Source: Granulosicoccus sp045106855 (GTDB lineage Bacteria; Pseudomonadota; Gammaproteobacteria; Granulosicoccales; Granulosicoccaceae). From it: a stretch of 64,000 nt of DNA. A program made the position numbers and the translations under genes. The stretch is taken from the NCBI GenBank assembly GCA_045106855.1, contig JBGCFI010000036.1:62001-126000 (forward strand), in the 5' to 3' direction. Below, piece after piece: positions 44,525 to 54,226 of the stretch. Below the pieces are notes generated by a model that was given only the letters and a program-made list of their open reading frames with translations, did not search any database and was not told the DNA's origin. Positions within the stretch are counted from its first letter, which is position 1; each line of letters starts with the position of its first letter.

Positions 44525-45339
44525 GTCAACGCAGAATTGCACAACGGTTTGCTAATGCAGCCGGCCGTAAGCTTCTGGTCCCCTATATCACTGCTGGAGA
44601 CCCTGATCTTGACACGACACTGGCGTTGATGCACACGCTGGTCAAAGCGGGTTCGGATGTTATCGAGCTGGGTATTCCGTTTTCCGATCCAATGGCGGAC
44701 GGGCCTGTTATCCAGGCGGCTTGCGAACGCGCACTAAAGCAAAACGTCACACTCGTGCAAGTTATTGAAACGGTAAAACGTTTTCGTGAAACCGACAGCG
44801 AGACAGCCATTGTGCTTATGGGATACATGAATCCGGTAGAACGGCTCGGGTATGAGAAATTTGCACAGCTTGCCAGTGACGCTGGAGTCGATGGTGTACT
44901 CACTGTTGACATGCCTCCGGAGGAAGCTACCGATCTTGTCAAGGTGCTGGAGGCGAACAACATGGACAGTATCTTCCTGCTTTCACCAACGACCCCCGAT
45001 AGTCGAATGCAACAAGTGTTTGATAAGGCTTCAGGGTATATCTACTATGTATCATTAAAAGGGGTAACGGGTGCCTCTAACCTTGATACCGATGAAGTTG
45101 CTACCAAGGTTGCGAACATCAAATCGCAGACATCCATCCCGGTAGCCGTAGGTTTCGGAATTCGCGATGCTTCATCGGCAGCTGAGATATCGGTGGCCGC
45201 TGACGCCGTTATTGTGGGTAGTGTGCTCGTCTCTATTGTCGAAAAGCATGGCCAGGATTCGGTGGCCTTGCACGACAGGATGTTTGACATGGTGAACGGA
45301 ATGCGTATCGCGATGGATAACGTACAGGTGCCCGCGTGA
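44521..45339 (+). CDS. trpA: Tryptophan synthase alpha chain
   Basis: 272 residues from GTG 44521. The active-site acids are in DVIELGIPFSDPMADGP (Glu and the later Asp), and the barrel ends with VGFGIRDASSA and DAVIVGSVLV phosphate-binding segments. It cleaves indole-3-glycerol phosphate and channels indole to TrpB. The stop overlaps accD by four bases (GTGA). Confidence 0.97.
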   Translation: MSQRRIAQRFANAAGRKLLVPYITAGDPDLDTTLALMHTLVKAGSDVIELGIPFSDPMADGPVIQAACERALKQNVTLVQVIETVKRFRETDSETAIVLMGYMNPVERLGYEKFAQLASDAGVDGVLTVDMPPEEATDLVKVLEANNMDSIFLLSPTTPDSRMQQVFDKASGYIYYVSLKGVTGASNLDTDEVATKVANIKSQTSIPVAVGFGIRDASSAAEISVAADAVIVGSVLVSIVEKHGQDSVALHDRMFDMVNGMRIAMDNVQVPA

Positions 45340-46349
45340 GTGACGACGATAAATTGCCAGCTGAGGGCAAATCAGCTGATGATGAAAAAGCAAATGAAAA
45401 AAAGCCGCTAGTGCCTCCTGCCATACGTCGTATGAGCTGGTTCGAGAAGCTCATACCCTCGCGAATAGGCACCCGCAACGAAGACAAAGGTAACGTACCA
45501 GAAGGCCTTTGGGTCAAGTGCGACGCGTGCTCTAATGTTCTCTATCACGCGGAACTCGATCGAGCGCAAGACGTCTGCGTAAAGTGTGGTCATCACATGC
45601 TCATCACCGCTCGCAAGCGCATTGAACGATTGCTGGACCCGGGTGATAACGAAGAACTGGGTACAACGATCGAACCTGTCGATATGCTTAAATTCAAGGA
45701 TTCCAAGCGTTACAAAGATCGTCTGTCACAGGCAGCCAAAGATACGGGTGAAAAAGACGCCTTGATTGTCATGCATGGCAAACTCAAGGATATGCCGGTT
45801 GTTGTCGCTGTGTTCGACTTTAACTTCATGGCGGGCTCCATGGGCTCGGTCGTGGGCGAACGGTTTTGCCGGGCCTGTGACAAATCGCTGGAGCTAGGCG
45901 TACCGTTCATTTGCTTTAGTGCGAGTGGTGGCGCAAGGATGCAGGAAGCGCTGTTCTCGCTTATGCAGATGGGAAAAACCAGTGCCTATCTTCGTCAATT
46001 GGCGGACAGGGGAATCCCCTATATTTCGGTGTTGACCGATCCCACCATGGGAGGTGTTTCTGCCTCGCTTGCCATGCTTGGCGATATTATTATTGCTGAG
46101 CCAGGTGCAAGAATCGGTTTTGCTGGAAGGCGCGTTATCGAGCAGACTGTGCGTGAGAAACTTCCGGAAGGGTTTCAAAGCAGCGAGTTCCTTTTGGAGC
46201 ACGGTGCTATTGATATGATCTGTGATAGGCGTGATATGCGAGATACGCTTGCAAGGTTGCTGGCGAAGTTGTGCGACAAACCGGTGCTAAAATATGACGA
46301 TGCCAGAGCGGTGGCGTCAGGACTGCCTACCAGCTTGCCGCCTGCATGA
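45336..46349 (+). CDS. accD: Acetyl-CoA carboxylase carboxyltransferase beta subunit
   Basis: 337 residues from GTG 45336. A zinc ribbon with four cysteines (CDAC and CVKCG, about residues 64-86) precedes the crotonase-like carboxyltransferase core with FMGGSMGSV-type and SGGARMQE motifs. The first 35 residues are charged and low in complexity, longer than in E. coli. AccD pairs with AccA to carboxylate acetyl-CoA for fatty-acid synthesis. Confidence 0.97.
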   Translation: MSDDDKLPAEGKSADDEKANEKKPLVPPAIRRMSWFEKLIPSRIGTRNEDKGNVPEGLWVKCDACSNVLYHAELDRAQDVCVKCGHHMLITARKRIERLLDPGDNEELGTTIEPVDMLKFKDSKRYKDRLSQAAKDTGEKDALIVMHGKLKDMPVVVAVFDFNFMAGSMGSVVGERFCRACDKSLELGVPFICFSASGGARMQEALFSLMQMGKTSAYLRQLADRGIPYISVLTDPTMGGVSASLAMLGDIIIAEPGARIGFAGRRVIEQTVREKLPEGFQSSEFLLEHGAIDMICDRRDMRDTLARLLAKLCDKPVLKYDDARAVASGLPTSLPPA

Positions 46350-46466
46350 TGCTGGCGGAGCTGCATAGTGACGAAATTAAGCCGGGTGCTTTTGGTACGG
46401 CATCGGTTGCGATGCAGCAGCCATCAGGTACGTGTGTCTTCTCGGGTTATCCTGGCTAACTGAAAC

Positions 46467-47708
46467 GTGAGTACGATCGCAGATCCACCACTTCGCACGC
46501 AATCGTTGGATCAATGGTTGTGCTGGCTGGAAACACTACATCCGCTTGCTATAGATATGGGTCTTGAGCGGGTTGCAAAGCTTGCTGACAGTCTCGATCT
46601 AAGACCGGCAAAAAAACCAATGATTCTGGTTGGCGGTACGAACGGGAAAGGTTCTGTTGTAGCCATGTTGAGCGCAATCTACGCCGCTGCAGGCCATAAG
46701 GTGGGGGCCTATACCTCTCCACACATCGCGCATTTCTGCGAAAGAATTCGCGTAGATGGAGCGCTCGCAGACGAGTCGATGGTAGTTGATGCGCTGGCAT
46801 TCGTGGAACAAGGTCGTGGGCCCGATACACTGACGTATTTTGAATACACAACGCTTGCTGCAATGCGTGTTTTCGATGTTGCGAAGTGCGACGTGTTGAT
46901 ATTTGAAGTAGGGCTGGGTGGGCGGCTTGACGCTACCAATATCTGGGATGCTGATTGCTCGATTGTTACCAGTATTGCGCTTGACCACGAAGCCTACCTG
47001 GGTTCCGACGTCAGTATCATTGCTACCGAAAAGGCCGCCATTGGACGTGCTGGTAAACCCTTTATTATTGGCGAAATCAATCCGCCGTCATCACTGGCAC
47101 TTTATACCGCCGCACATTCGTTTGAGGTAATAAATGTAGGTGCCATGGCGCCATCTGAGCTACCGGCTGTGGCCATGCCGGGGGCGTTTCAGCAGCGAAA
47201 TGCAGCTTGTGCGGTTTCTGCCGTCAATGCCCTGCAGCATATTGTTCCGGTGGAGCGGAGTATCATCTCTGAAGCATTGTCCGGTGTATCCCTTGACGGG
47301 CGATTTGAAAAAATGACGATCGACGGAGTCACTGTAATTCTTGATGTCGCGCACAATCCGGCGGGCGCTCTGGCGTTAGCGGAGGCCTGGGCAGACGAGT
47401 TCGGCGATCAACGATGTGATGTGGTGTTTGCCAGTCTATCTGACAAAGACATTGCGGGTGTTGTAGCTGCAATTGCGCCAATTGTTCACACCTGGCATTG
47501 TTTATCGCTGGATGTGCCCCGTGCCATGTCGGCGCAAAGCATCGCCGATATTGTGCGGCGGTGTGTAAGTACATCGGGTATTGATGAATACGATCAGGTG
47601 AGTGAGGCTCTGCATGCTGCGCTTGCACAAGCAAAGGCAGGTGGGCATCCCGTATTGGTTGCAGGTTCGTTCTATACGATTGCAGCCGTCAAGTCAGTAG
47701 TGAACTAG
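46467..47708 (+). CDS. folC: Dihydrofolate/folylpolyglutamate synthase
   Basis: 413 residues from GTG 46467. The Mur-ligase-type ATP loop is GTNGKGSVVAML near residues 52-63, followed by GAYTSPHIAHFCERIR and the VGLGGRLDATN segment. The bifunctional enzyme adds glutamate to dihydropteroate and folates. A 117-bp gap without a visible gene separates it from accD. Confidence 0.96.
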   Translation: MSTIADPPLRTQSLDQWLCWLETLHPLAIDMGLERVAKLADSLDLRPAKKPMILVGGTNGKGSVVAMLSAIYAAAGHKVGAYTSPHIAHFCERIRVDGALADESMVVDALAFVEQGRGPDTLTYFEYTTLAAMRVFDVAKCDVLIFEVGLGGRLDATNIWDADCSIVTSIALDHEAYLGSDVSIIATEKAAIGRAGKPFIIGEINPPSSLALYTAAHSFEVINVGAMAPSELPAVAMPGAFQQRNAACAVSAVNALQHIVPVERSIISEALSGVSLDGRFEKMTIDGVTVILDVAHNPAGALALAEAWADEFGDQRCDVVFASLSDKDIAGVVAAIAPIVHTWHCLSLDVPRAMSAQSIADIVRRCVSTSGIDEYDQVSEALHAALAQAKAGGHPVLVAGSFYTIAAVKSVVN

Positions 47709-47723
47709 GACGGGAAAAAGCCC

Positions 47724-48320
47724 ATGAGCCCCGACTCCTTCGAAGAAGACAATTCGTCTCAGTTACGGCAGCGGTTATGGGGTGCGGCTGTGCTTATTGC
47801 CATAGCCGTAATCGTTTTGCCGCTGTTGCTGGATGGAGCTGGGAGTGAAAGCCAGTTCCGGCGCGTGGAGCGCCTGCGCGAAGAGCCTCCTGCCATTGTT
47901 AACAGTGATGGCACGCGCAGCATACAGGTTGTGCCCGAAATGCGTAGTATCCAGGATATTGCGGAACCTGCAGTGATTGTCAGGCAATTAACGGAGAACA
48001 ATGAGCAGGATGTGGCCGTTGACGACGATGCGATACGGGCAGAAGGCGAGGTGCGTGAAAATTTGTCAACCGCCACGAAACCACCCTTGACTGCCTGGGT
48101 CGTACAGGCGGCCGCCTTCATTGCGGAGACTGACGCCCTCCTGTTACGTGATCAGCTGAGGAGGGCCGGTTTTGCCTCGTTCGTCAGGGATCGCGATGTT
48201 AGTACCGACCCCTTTCGCGTTATGGTAGGCCCGATGATCAAGCAGGAGAGCGCCGAAAAAGCGCGAAAAAGTGTTGCTGAGCTGTTGCAGAACGATCCTG
48301 TGATCATGAGTTATCCGTGA
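47724..48320 (+). CDS. SPOR-domain membrane protein (DedD-like)
   Basis: 198 residues. One membrane helix near 16-36 (LWGAAVLIAIAVIVLPLLL) anchors a periplasmic part with a variable acidic linker and a SPOR domain at about 113-195 (AWVVQAAAFIAETDALLLRDQLRRAGF...VMVGPMIKQESAEKA). SPOR domains bind denuded septal peptidoglycan. Position between folC and cvpA matches dedD of E. coli, so a cell-division role is likely. Confidence 0.9.
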   Translation: MSPDSFEEDNSSQLRQRLWGAAVLIAIAVIVLPLLLDGAGSESQFRRVERLREEPPAIVNSDGTRSIQVVPEMRSIQDIAEPAVIVRQLTENNEQDVAVDDDAIRAEGEVRENLSTATKPPLTAWVVQAAAFIAETDALLLRDQLRRAGFASFVRDRDVSTDPFRVMVGPMIKQESAEKARKSVAELLQNDPVIMSYP

Positions 48321-48394
48321 AGCTCCTTGAAGCTACCGCTAGCACGGTGCATTTGCTACCATCGCGTGTCTTCCAGCAGTAATCGGTCATCCCC

Positions 48395-48904
48395 GTGTCC
48401 AACGTCGATCTCTTAATTCTGGCCTGCATTGGCCTGTCGGCTGCGATGAGTTTTTTTCGCGGAGTTGTACACGAGGCGCTGAGTCTGACCGTCTGGATCG
48501 GGGCCATCCTACTCACCTTGAACTATTCCAGCAGCTTTGCAACATTACTGCCCATCAGTTCTGTGCAGAGTCCGTTGGCACGGGCCAGCATCAGCGGGGT
48601 AGCTTTGTTTGGGGGGACACTTTTCGTGGGTGGCATCATCAGGATATTCGTTGCACAAATCTTTGCAAACTCAAAGCTACGCTTTGTTGACCGCTTCTTA
48701 GGTGTTGGCTTTGGGGTACTGCGCGGTGTTGTCATTGTAGCCTTGCTGGTACTGGCAGCTAATTTGTCGCCGGAGCTCAAACGCGAGTCGTGGTGGCAAA
48801 GTTCTTCACTGATACCGCGCTTTCAATCGATAGCCGGGTTCATTCATACACAGCTGCCTGAATCAGTAGGTCAGCACTTCGATTTTAATCAGACCAGGCT
48901 CTGA
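48395..48904 (+). CDS. cvpA: CvpA family membrane protein
   Basis: 169 residues from GTG 48395 with four predicted membrane helices and the conserved early motif RGVVHEALSLTVWI (compare GFVREALSLLTWI in the family). CvpA is needed for colicin V production in E. coli and for resistance to bile-type stress in others; its biochemical role is unclear. It sits just before purF, as usual. Confidence 0.93.
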   Translation: MSNVDLLILACIGLSAAMSFFRGVVHEALSLTVWIGAILLTLNYSSSFATLLPISSVQSPLARASISGVALFGGTLFVGGIIRIFVAQIFANSKLRFVDRFLGVGFGVLRGVVIVALLVLAANLSPELKRESWWQSSSLIPRFQSIAGFIHTQLPESVGQHFDFNQTRL

Positions 48905-48932
48905 CTCGATATCACCCGGATGGATCAATAAT

Positions 48933-50432
48933 ATGTGCGGCATTATCGGAATTGTGGGACGCGAGTCTGTAAGTACTCAACTGTACGACGGATTAACACT
49001 GCTGCAGCATCGCGGACAGGATGCTGCTGGCATAGCCACCTGCCACGAGGGCAGACTTGTGCTCAGACGTGGGGCAGGTCTGGTTCGAGATGTTTTCCGC
49101 ACAGGTGATATGCAGAGGCTGCAGGGCTCGATGGGTATAGGGCATGTTCGTTACCCGACAGCGGGTACATCCGGGCAGGCTGAGTCGCAACCGTTTTATG
49201 TTAATTCTCCCTATGGCATTGTCATGGGTCATAACGGCAATCTGACCAATGCCGATGTGTTGCAACGCGAGTTATTCGAATCGGATCTTCGCCATATCAA
49301 TACGTACTCTGATAGTGAAGTGCTGCTGAATGTCTTTGCTCATGAGCTACAGGATCTTCGTCCCAGCACCCTCCTGACTCCCGACATGATTTTTGCCACT
49401 GTCGCGGCGGTACACAGACGTTGTAAAGGGGCCTATGCGGTTATTGGTCTGGTTGTAGGGCGCGGCGTGTTCGCCTTCCGCGATCCATTGGGTATTCGTC
49501 CGGCCGTTATTGGTCAGCGCATTACAGATACGGGTACCGAATATGCTGTTGCATCCGAGAGTGTTGCGTTGCAAGGACTCGGGTTTTCACTTCTGCGCGA
49601 TGTCGCACCCGGAGAGGCCATTTACATCGATGTAGATGGCAATCTGCATTCGCAACAATGCGCAGAGAATCCAGACTTGTCGCCGTGTATCTTTGAGTAT
49701 GTCTATCTGGCCAGGCCCGATAGCATCATCGACAATATCTCAGTTTATAAATCGCGACTGCGAATGGGCGAAAAGCTGGCTAAGCGAATACTGGACCTGC
49801 GCCCTGATCACGATATTGATGTTGTTATTCCCATACCCGACACCAGCCGTACCTCAGCGCTGGAGGTTGCGTTTAACCTTGGATTGAAGTACCGCGAAGG
49901 TTTTATCAAAAACCGCTACATTGGTCGAACGTTTATCATGCCCGGCCAGCAGATGCGCAAAAAATCGGTACGTCAAAAGCTGAGTCCTATTGAGCTGGAG
50001 TTCAATGGCAAGAATGTGTTGCTGGTTGACGACTCTATCGTACGCGGAACCACGTCAGGGCAAATCGTTCAGATGGCTCGCGATGCGGGTGCCAGGAAAG
50101 TCTACCTTGCCTCTGCGGCTCCTCCCGTAAAATTTCCGAATGTCTATGGCATCGATATGCCTGCGGTTGATGAGTTAATCGCTCACGACCGCACCGATGA
50201 ACAAATTCAGAATGAGATCGGTGCCGACTGGCTGGTATATCAGACGGTTGAGGATCTAATCGAAGCGGTGCGTTATGACAAACACCCCATCGAGCATTTC
50301 GAATCCAGCTGTTTTACTGGTGACTACATTACCGGGGATGTCGATAGTAACTATCTTGAGTCTTTGCAAAAACAACGTTCTGACAACGCCAAACAATTGC
50401 AGTCGGGAACCGATGATTTGCTGGTTCTGTAG
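48933..50432 (+). CDS. purF: Amidophosphoribosyltransferase
   Basis: 499 residues. The protein starts MCGIIGIVG, so Cys2 becomes the glutaminase nucleophile after Met removal without a propeptide. The PRPP-binding motif VLLVDDSIVRGTTS lies near residue 365. It makes 5-phosphoribosylamine, the first committed step of purine synthesis. It closes the conserved block; the next gene is convergent only 41 bp away. Confidence 0.98.
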   Translation: MCGIIGIVGRESVSTQLYDGLTLLQHRGQDAAGIATCHEGRLVLRRGAGLVRDVFRTGDMQRLQGSMGIGHVRYPTAGTSGQAESQPFYVNSPYGIVMGHNGNLTNADVLQRELFESDLRHINTYSDSEVLLNVFAHELQDLRPSTLLTPDMIFATVAAVHRRCKGAYAVIGLVVGRGVFAFRDPLGIRPAVIGQRITDTGTEYAVASESVALQGLGFSLLRDVAPGEAIYIDVDGNLHSQQCAENPDLSPCIFEYVYLARPDSIIDNISVYKSRLRMGEKLAKRILDLRPDHDIDVVIPIPDTSRTSALEVAFNLGLKYREGFIKNRYIGRTFIMPGQQMRKKSVRQKLSPIELEFNGKNVLLVDDSIVRGTTSGQIVQMARDAGARKVYLASAAPPVKFPNVYGIDMPAVDELIAHDRTDEQIQNEIGADWLVYQTVEDLIEAVRYDKHPIEHFESSCFTGDYITGDVDSNYLESLQKQRSDNAKQLQSGTDDLLVL

Positions 50433-50473
50433 GATTGTTGCGGTAGTGCGGATACGTTCGTGAGCGAGGTGGG

Positions 50474-51790
50474 TTAACCCATTCGCAATCCGGCCTTTTG
50501 AAAATCTCCCACATCAATACCGTAGGCACCGTCGCTGTGGGTTGTCTTGATCTGATAAACGTTCCCCTGATCATCGGTATCCATTTGCGACAGATCCACA
50601 ATTCGCTGTGCTGAGGGTTCACCGATAGCATCAAGGATCATGATGACGCGTGGGCGGAGTTTCTCCTTGGTATTTGATAGAACAATTCCGACTTCTCCGT
50701 TTAGCATTTCAACGATACTACCGGGTGGAAAAATACCAATGGAATCAATAAATCTAATGACCAGATCTTCGTCAAACTGTTTACCGCGCTGGGCATAGAG
50801 TTCCTGTAATGCATCGGACGGTGAGCATGCAGCACGATAGGGTTGCTTGATAGTCATCGTGTCGTAGGCTTCCGCAATGGCCACGATCTTTGCAAAAAGC
50901 GGGATACTATCATCGGTTAGTCTGCGTGGGTAGCCCAAGCCATCCGGACGTTCGTGATGTGAGTGTGCAACGTCAGCTGCTCCCGACATTACACTTTTCG
51001 TGGAAACCAGGATGTCCCTGCCATACTTGGTATGTCGACGCATCTCTTCCATTTCGGAAGGCATCAGAGGGCCTTTCTTCTCCAATAACTCGGCTGGCAG
51101 GCTGGTTTTACCAACATCATGCAGCATGCCACATACACCAATGTCTTCCATTTCCCGGCTGCTCATGCCCATGGATTTTGCCATCACGATGCTCAGCGCT
51201 GCAACGTTCAAAGAGTGCTGTGCCGTGGCTTCGTGTTTGGCTTGAATACGAGTTAACCAGACTGATGCATCCGGGTTTCTCAGGATACTATCCACACATC
51301 CGTTGACCGCCTGTTTGACTTTGCCACCGTCAATCTCTGCGCCAAGCCGTATTTCTTCGAATAGATTACTCACTGCCTTGCTGGCCAGGTTGTGCACTTC
51401 TGTTGCGGCGTCAATTTCATCCTCTACCAGCACCCCGGAGTCGCGCGAGAAGCCCACACCGTTCGGCGCTGGCAAGCCTTGGCTCAGCTGGTTTTGATCG
51501 TTTTTCTGGAGCGTGAACTCATCGTAATCCACCCACACATGCGAGCATTCTTTCTGTACTGCCAGGACATCGGCGGGTGACTGAATCTCCAATCCCTGGA
51601 ACATAAAGCTGGATTCTTCCCAGGGGATATCAAGTTCGACTACGAACATACCGACGCGCAGGTCTTTGACGTCAATTTTTTCGTGATGCTTGCGTGTTCG
51701 TTGCGTGCGCTCTCGCTGTCCCACCGGCGCGCGCTTTCGTCGCTCTGGCGGTTTCTTTTCCTCACTTTTGAATATTTTGCTGAACAGCAT
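50474..51790 (-). CDS. DUF3391/HD-GYP cyclic di-GMP phosphodiesterase
   Basis: 438 residues. A basic N-terminal tail precedes a DUF3391 domain (about 38-150: IDVKDLRVGMFVVELDIPW). The HD-GYP domain (about 175-370) has metal-binding HD at 224-225 and a full HHERPDGLGYP at 278-288. HD-GYP enzymes hydrolyse cyclic di-GMP to GMP. Unlike the EAL domain of the protein at 5.0-7.5 kb, all key residues are intact, so this is the stronger phosphodiesterase candidate in the window. Confidence 0.93.
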   Translation of the reverse strand: MLFSKIFKSEEKKPPERRKRAPVGQRERTQRTRKHHEKIDVKDLRVGMFVVELDIPWEESSFMFQGLEIQSPADVLAVQKECSHVWVDYDEFTLQKNDQNQLSQGLPAPNGVGFSRDSGVLVEDEIDAATEVHNLASKAVSNLFEEIRLGAEIDGGKVKQAVNGCVDSILRNPDASVWLTRIQAKHEATAQHSLNVAALSIVMAKSMGMSSREMEDIGVCGMLHDVGKTSLPAELLEKKGPLMPSEMEEMRRHTKYGRDILVSTKSVMSGAADVAHSHHERPDGLGYPRRLTDDSIPLFAKIVAIAEAYDTMTIKQPYRAACSPSDALQELYAQRGKQFDEDLVIRFIDSIGIFPPGSIVEMLNGEVGIVLSNTKEKLRPRVIMILDAIGEPSAQRIVDLSQMDTDDQGNVYQIKTTHSDGAYGIDVGDFQKAGLRMG

Positions 51791-52000
51791 AGTTTGTCGG
51801 ATACGCTAGACTTTTGGAGTGTGCAAATATTGCAAAAACCTCAATAAACGTGAGCGGCACTGTGGGGCAAGTCTTTAGTTACACGTAAACCTTTTTGCAA
51901 GTAAGCGACCCGATCGGAGAGAGCGGCGGATTATTGTTAAATATATTGTGTCTTGTTCGAAAAATCGACGCTACACCTTACAGCGCGTGACTTGTGCTGG

Positions 52001-53305
52001 CTACAATCCAGTTCCTTCTGCGGTTTCAGTTAGCACGCGCCATGCTCCGTCATCGCCTTGAGTCCAGTAAGTTGTGATTTGGTACTCGTTTATAGGGCCA
52101 AAAGTTGCGTTGATAACAATACCGGGTGACGCCGCCAATGCTTTGTCAGTCATATCAGGGTGACTGAAGATACTGAGTTGTTCTGGTGAAATGGCCGAAA
52201 AAGCCATTTGGTACTGCGAGAGCTCAAGGCTCTTCATACCCCCGTCAGGAGGGGATTGAGGGAAGTTACCGGTAACGGTATTAACGCGAATGAGTCCGTT
52301 ATTGCCAGATGCCAGCAGCGTAGAAAGTTGATCAACATCACTGTATAGCCCCAGAAGCTGAGTCTCATCGCCCGTCATCCATGCACGTTGATATCGCGTG
52401 AAAAGATCTCTGAAGGTGTCTTGCAATGATTTACGCACCTCAGGATCCAGCGGTGTTGCATCATTTGTCAAAACAACCCGTGCGTTGGACAGATCAAGCT
52501 CGTTCGCTAACCTGCTCAGGTGCTCATTGGACATGGTGACACAGCCCTCACTCGAATAAGGTGTCCGGCTAAGCTGCTGAGGCGGCACTCCGTGTAACCA
52601 GATGCCGTAACCTGTGCGTCCCAGATACTGATCGAGGGAATTGGGATAATCCAGGGTCAGGGCACCGGTACCATAAAGGTCAGGTAGAGATTCTTCAGTG
52701 CGAAATCCCGTGATGGCATAGACACCTATCGGGGTTTTTAGATCACCCTCCAGCCGTTTGCCAAAACCTGCCTCGCCGCTGCCAATATAGTGTTGGCGAA
52801 TCAGGACGGGTTGCTGATTGCTTGTTTCATAGTGGTACAACACAGAGGCCTTGAGGTCGACGACGACCAATTGTGCAAGATGTTTTCCAATCTGCACGAT
52901 ATTGCGTGGCCAATGCTTGTGATTAGTCTGGGCAGACTCGCCGCCACCTACGTCGATACCTGAGGCAGCCAGCCGTCGCTGCGCTTCCAGCAGTAATTCG
53001 CTGACATTTTGAGACAGGGGTAGGTGATCTGATATTTTGACGTCCTGAAATGCAGACGCCGACTCCAGTTCTGCGTAAATCAGTTGACCCAGAGCAAAAT
53101 CAGGAAACCGCCATGCCATTTGCCGGGTTAGCAATCTTGCTTGCTGGATATTTCCTTCAGCCAGCAGCTCAAGACTTACGCTTATCTGTCTATCAAGGGC
53201 ATCGATCGAATCGATGGCCTGGTGCGGGCGTGCAGCAACGGTAGAGGCACTCATTGAAACAAGTAGTGCACTGAGAAACGATATTATGCGTTGCGGCAGA
53301 ATCAT
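52001..53305 (-). CDS. L,D-transpeptidase (YkuD) with C-terminal NTF2-like domain
   Basis: 434 residues from the ATG at 53305, which overlaps the upstream gene by four bases and is followed by a signal peptide (cleavage near STVAA, residue 25). The YkuD domain (about 145-275) has the catalytic set His238 in WLHG and Cys255 in SSEGCV. The C-terminal 130 residues look like an SnoaL/NTF2-like domain (QDTFRDLFTRYQRAWMTGD). It cross-links peptidoglycan or attaches proteins to it in the periplasm. The 210 bp downstream of HD-GYP's start hold no gene. Confidence 0.92.
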   Translation of the reverse strand: MILPQRIISFLSALLVSMSASTVAARPHQAIDSIDALDRQISVSLELLAEGNIQQARLLTRQMAWRFPDFALGQLIYAELESASAFQDVKISDHLPLSQNVSELLLEAQRRLAASGIDVGGGESAQTNHKHWPRNIVQIGKHLAQLVVVDLKASVLYHYETSNQQPVLIRQHYIGSGEAGFGKRLEGDLKTPIGVYAITGFRTEESLPDLYGTGALTLDYPNSLDQYLGRTGYGIWLHGVPPQQLSRTPYSSEGCVTMSNEHLSRLANELDLSNARVVLTNDATPLDPEVRKSLQDTFRDLFTRYQRAWMTGDETQLLGLYSDVDQLSTLLASGNNGLIRVNTVTGNFPQSPPDGGMKSLELSQYQMAFSAISPEQLSIFSHPDMTDKALAASPGIVINATFGPINEYQITTYWTQGDDGAWRVLTETAEGTGL

Positions 53306-54087
53306 AACCGGGTCTCTTGATAGATTTTCCAACGCGTACCTACCAGGCGCATCAAGAGCAAGGTGTGTGCCTTTATAGAATTGCTAAGCACGACCACTGC
53401 ATCATTTTCCGTGAATGCTATTTCCCGTCGGGTGTCTGGCCATGGGTTCTCCCCGTGCTCCAGTCTGAGCAGTTTGATGGCTTCGATATCAAAATTTTTA
53501 ACATAGTGCTCTCGAATGCCCTTCCAGGTTTGCCGTGCCTGCCACCAAGCGAATAACTCGTACTCGATTGTGGCTATATCCCGCAGATTTTCGTGTTCTG
53601 GAAATCGTTGCCGAACATCATTGTTTTGTATTGATGAATCCTGAAAAAGCAGCTCGGGTGGCTGCACGTTCACTGGCGTATCCAATGCGCGGGAATAGGC
53701 TTGAGCGGCTCGGTACTCGTAAATTTGTTGTAAGTGACGGTGTGTGTCCGCGGCGCGTCGATCCTGGTTTAGCGCCCGAATAAAATGGGCAATTGCCTCA
53801 GGCCAGCGGTTGGTCTGAGCGGCCAATACGCCCTGATTATGGGCCAGCTGTGCAAATGCCGGGCAGTGGGCCTCCAGTGCAGCAAAACGTTTAATCAGAG
53901 TGTCCGGCTCATGATCGGGATTGGATGCCAGGGATACGGTTGCATCCAGTTCGGCAGCACAGTTCAAGAGTGTGGGGGACTGCGCTTGACCGGTGGAGAC
54001 GCAGATTAGCTGGACGATGCACAATAAAAGGAGAGAGAGACGCCGGTTCGTGCTTGGTGAAGGCGTTTGCCAGTATGACAACAGCAT
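53302..54087 (-). CDS. Periplasmic TPR protein paired with the L,D-transpeptidase
   Basis: 261 residues. A signal peptide (SLLLLCIVQLICVSTGQA, ending near 36) is followed by TPR-like helices at about 60-130 (HNQGVLAAQTNRWPEAIAHFIRALNQDRRAADTHRHLQQIYEY) and a C-terminal region of about 85 residues (WKGIREHYVKNFDIEAIKLL..) reminiscent of the NTF2-like tail on its neighbour. It overlaps the transpeptidase start, so the two proteins are probably made together and may form a complex. No enzymatic motif is seen. Confidence 0.8.
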   Translation of the reverse strand: MLLSYWQTPSPSTNRRLSLLLLCIVQLICVSTGQAQSPTLLNCAAELDATVSLASNPDHEPDTLIKRFAALEAHCPAFAQLAHNQGVLAAQTNRWPEAIAHFIRALNQDRRAADTHRHLQQIYEYRAAQAYSRALDTPVNVQPPELLFQDSSIQNNDVRQRFPEHENLRDIATIEYELFAWWQARQTWKGIREHYVKNFDIEAIKLLRLEHGENPWPDTRREIAFTENDAVVVLSNSIKAHTLLLMRLVGTRWKIYQETRL

Positions 54088-54226
54088 GCGCAGTAATAAC
54101 GGTTCTGAGACCTCGGTTAACTGATTTTACCTGATAACCGGCACCTTGCTGGTGGTAATGCTGATCAAGACAGAGACGAAGTGCTCATTCCGGCGATGTC
54201 AGGGACCATGTTATGGGTGTGAGCTG

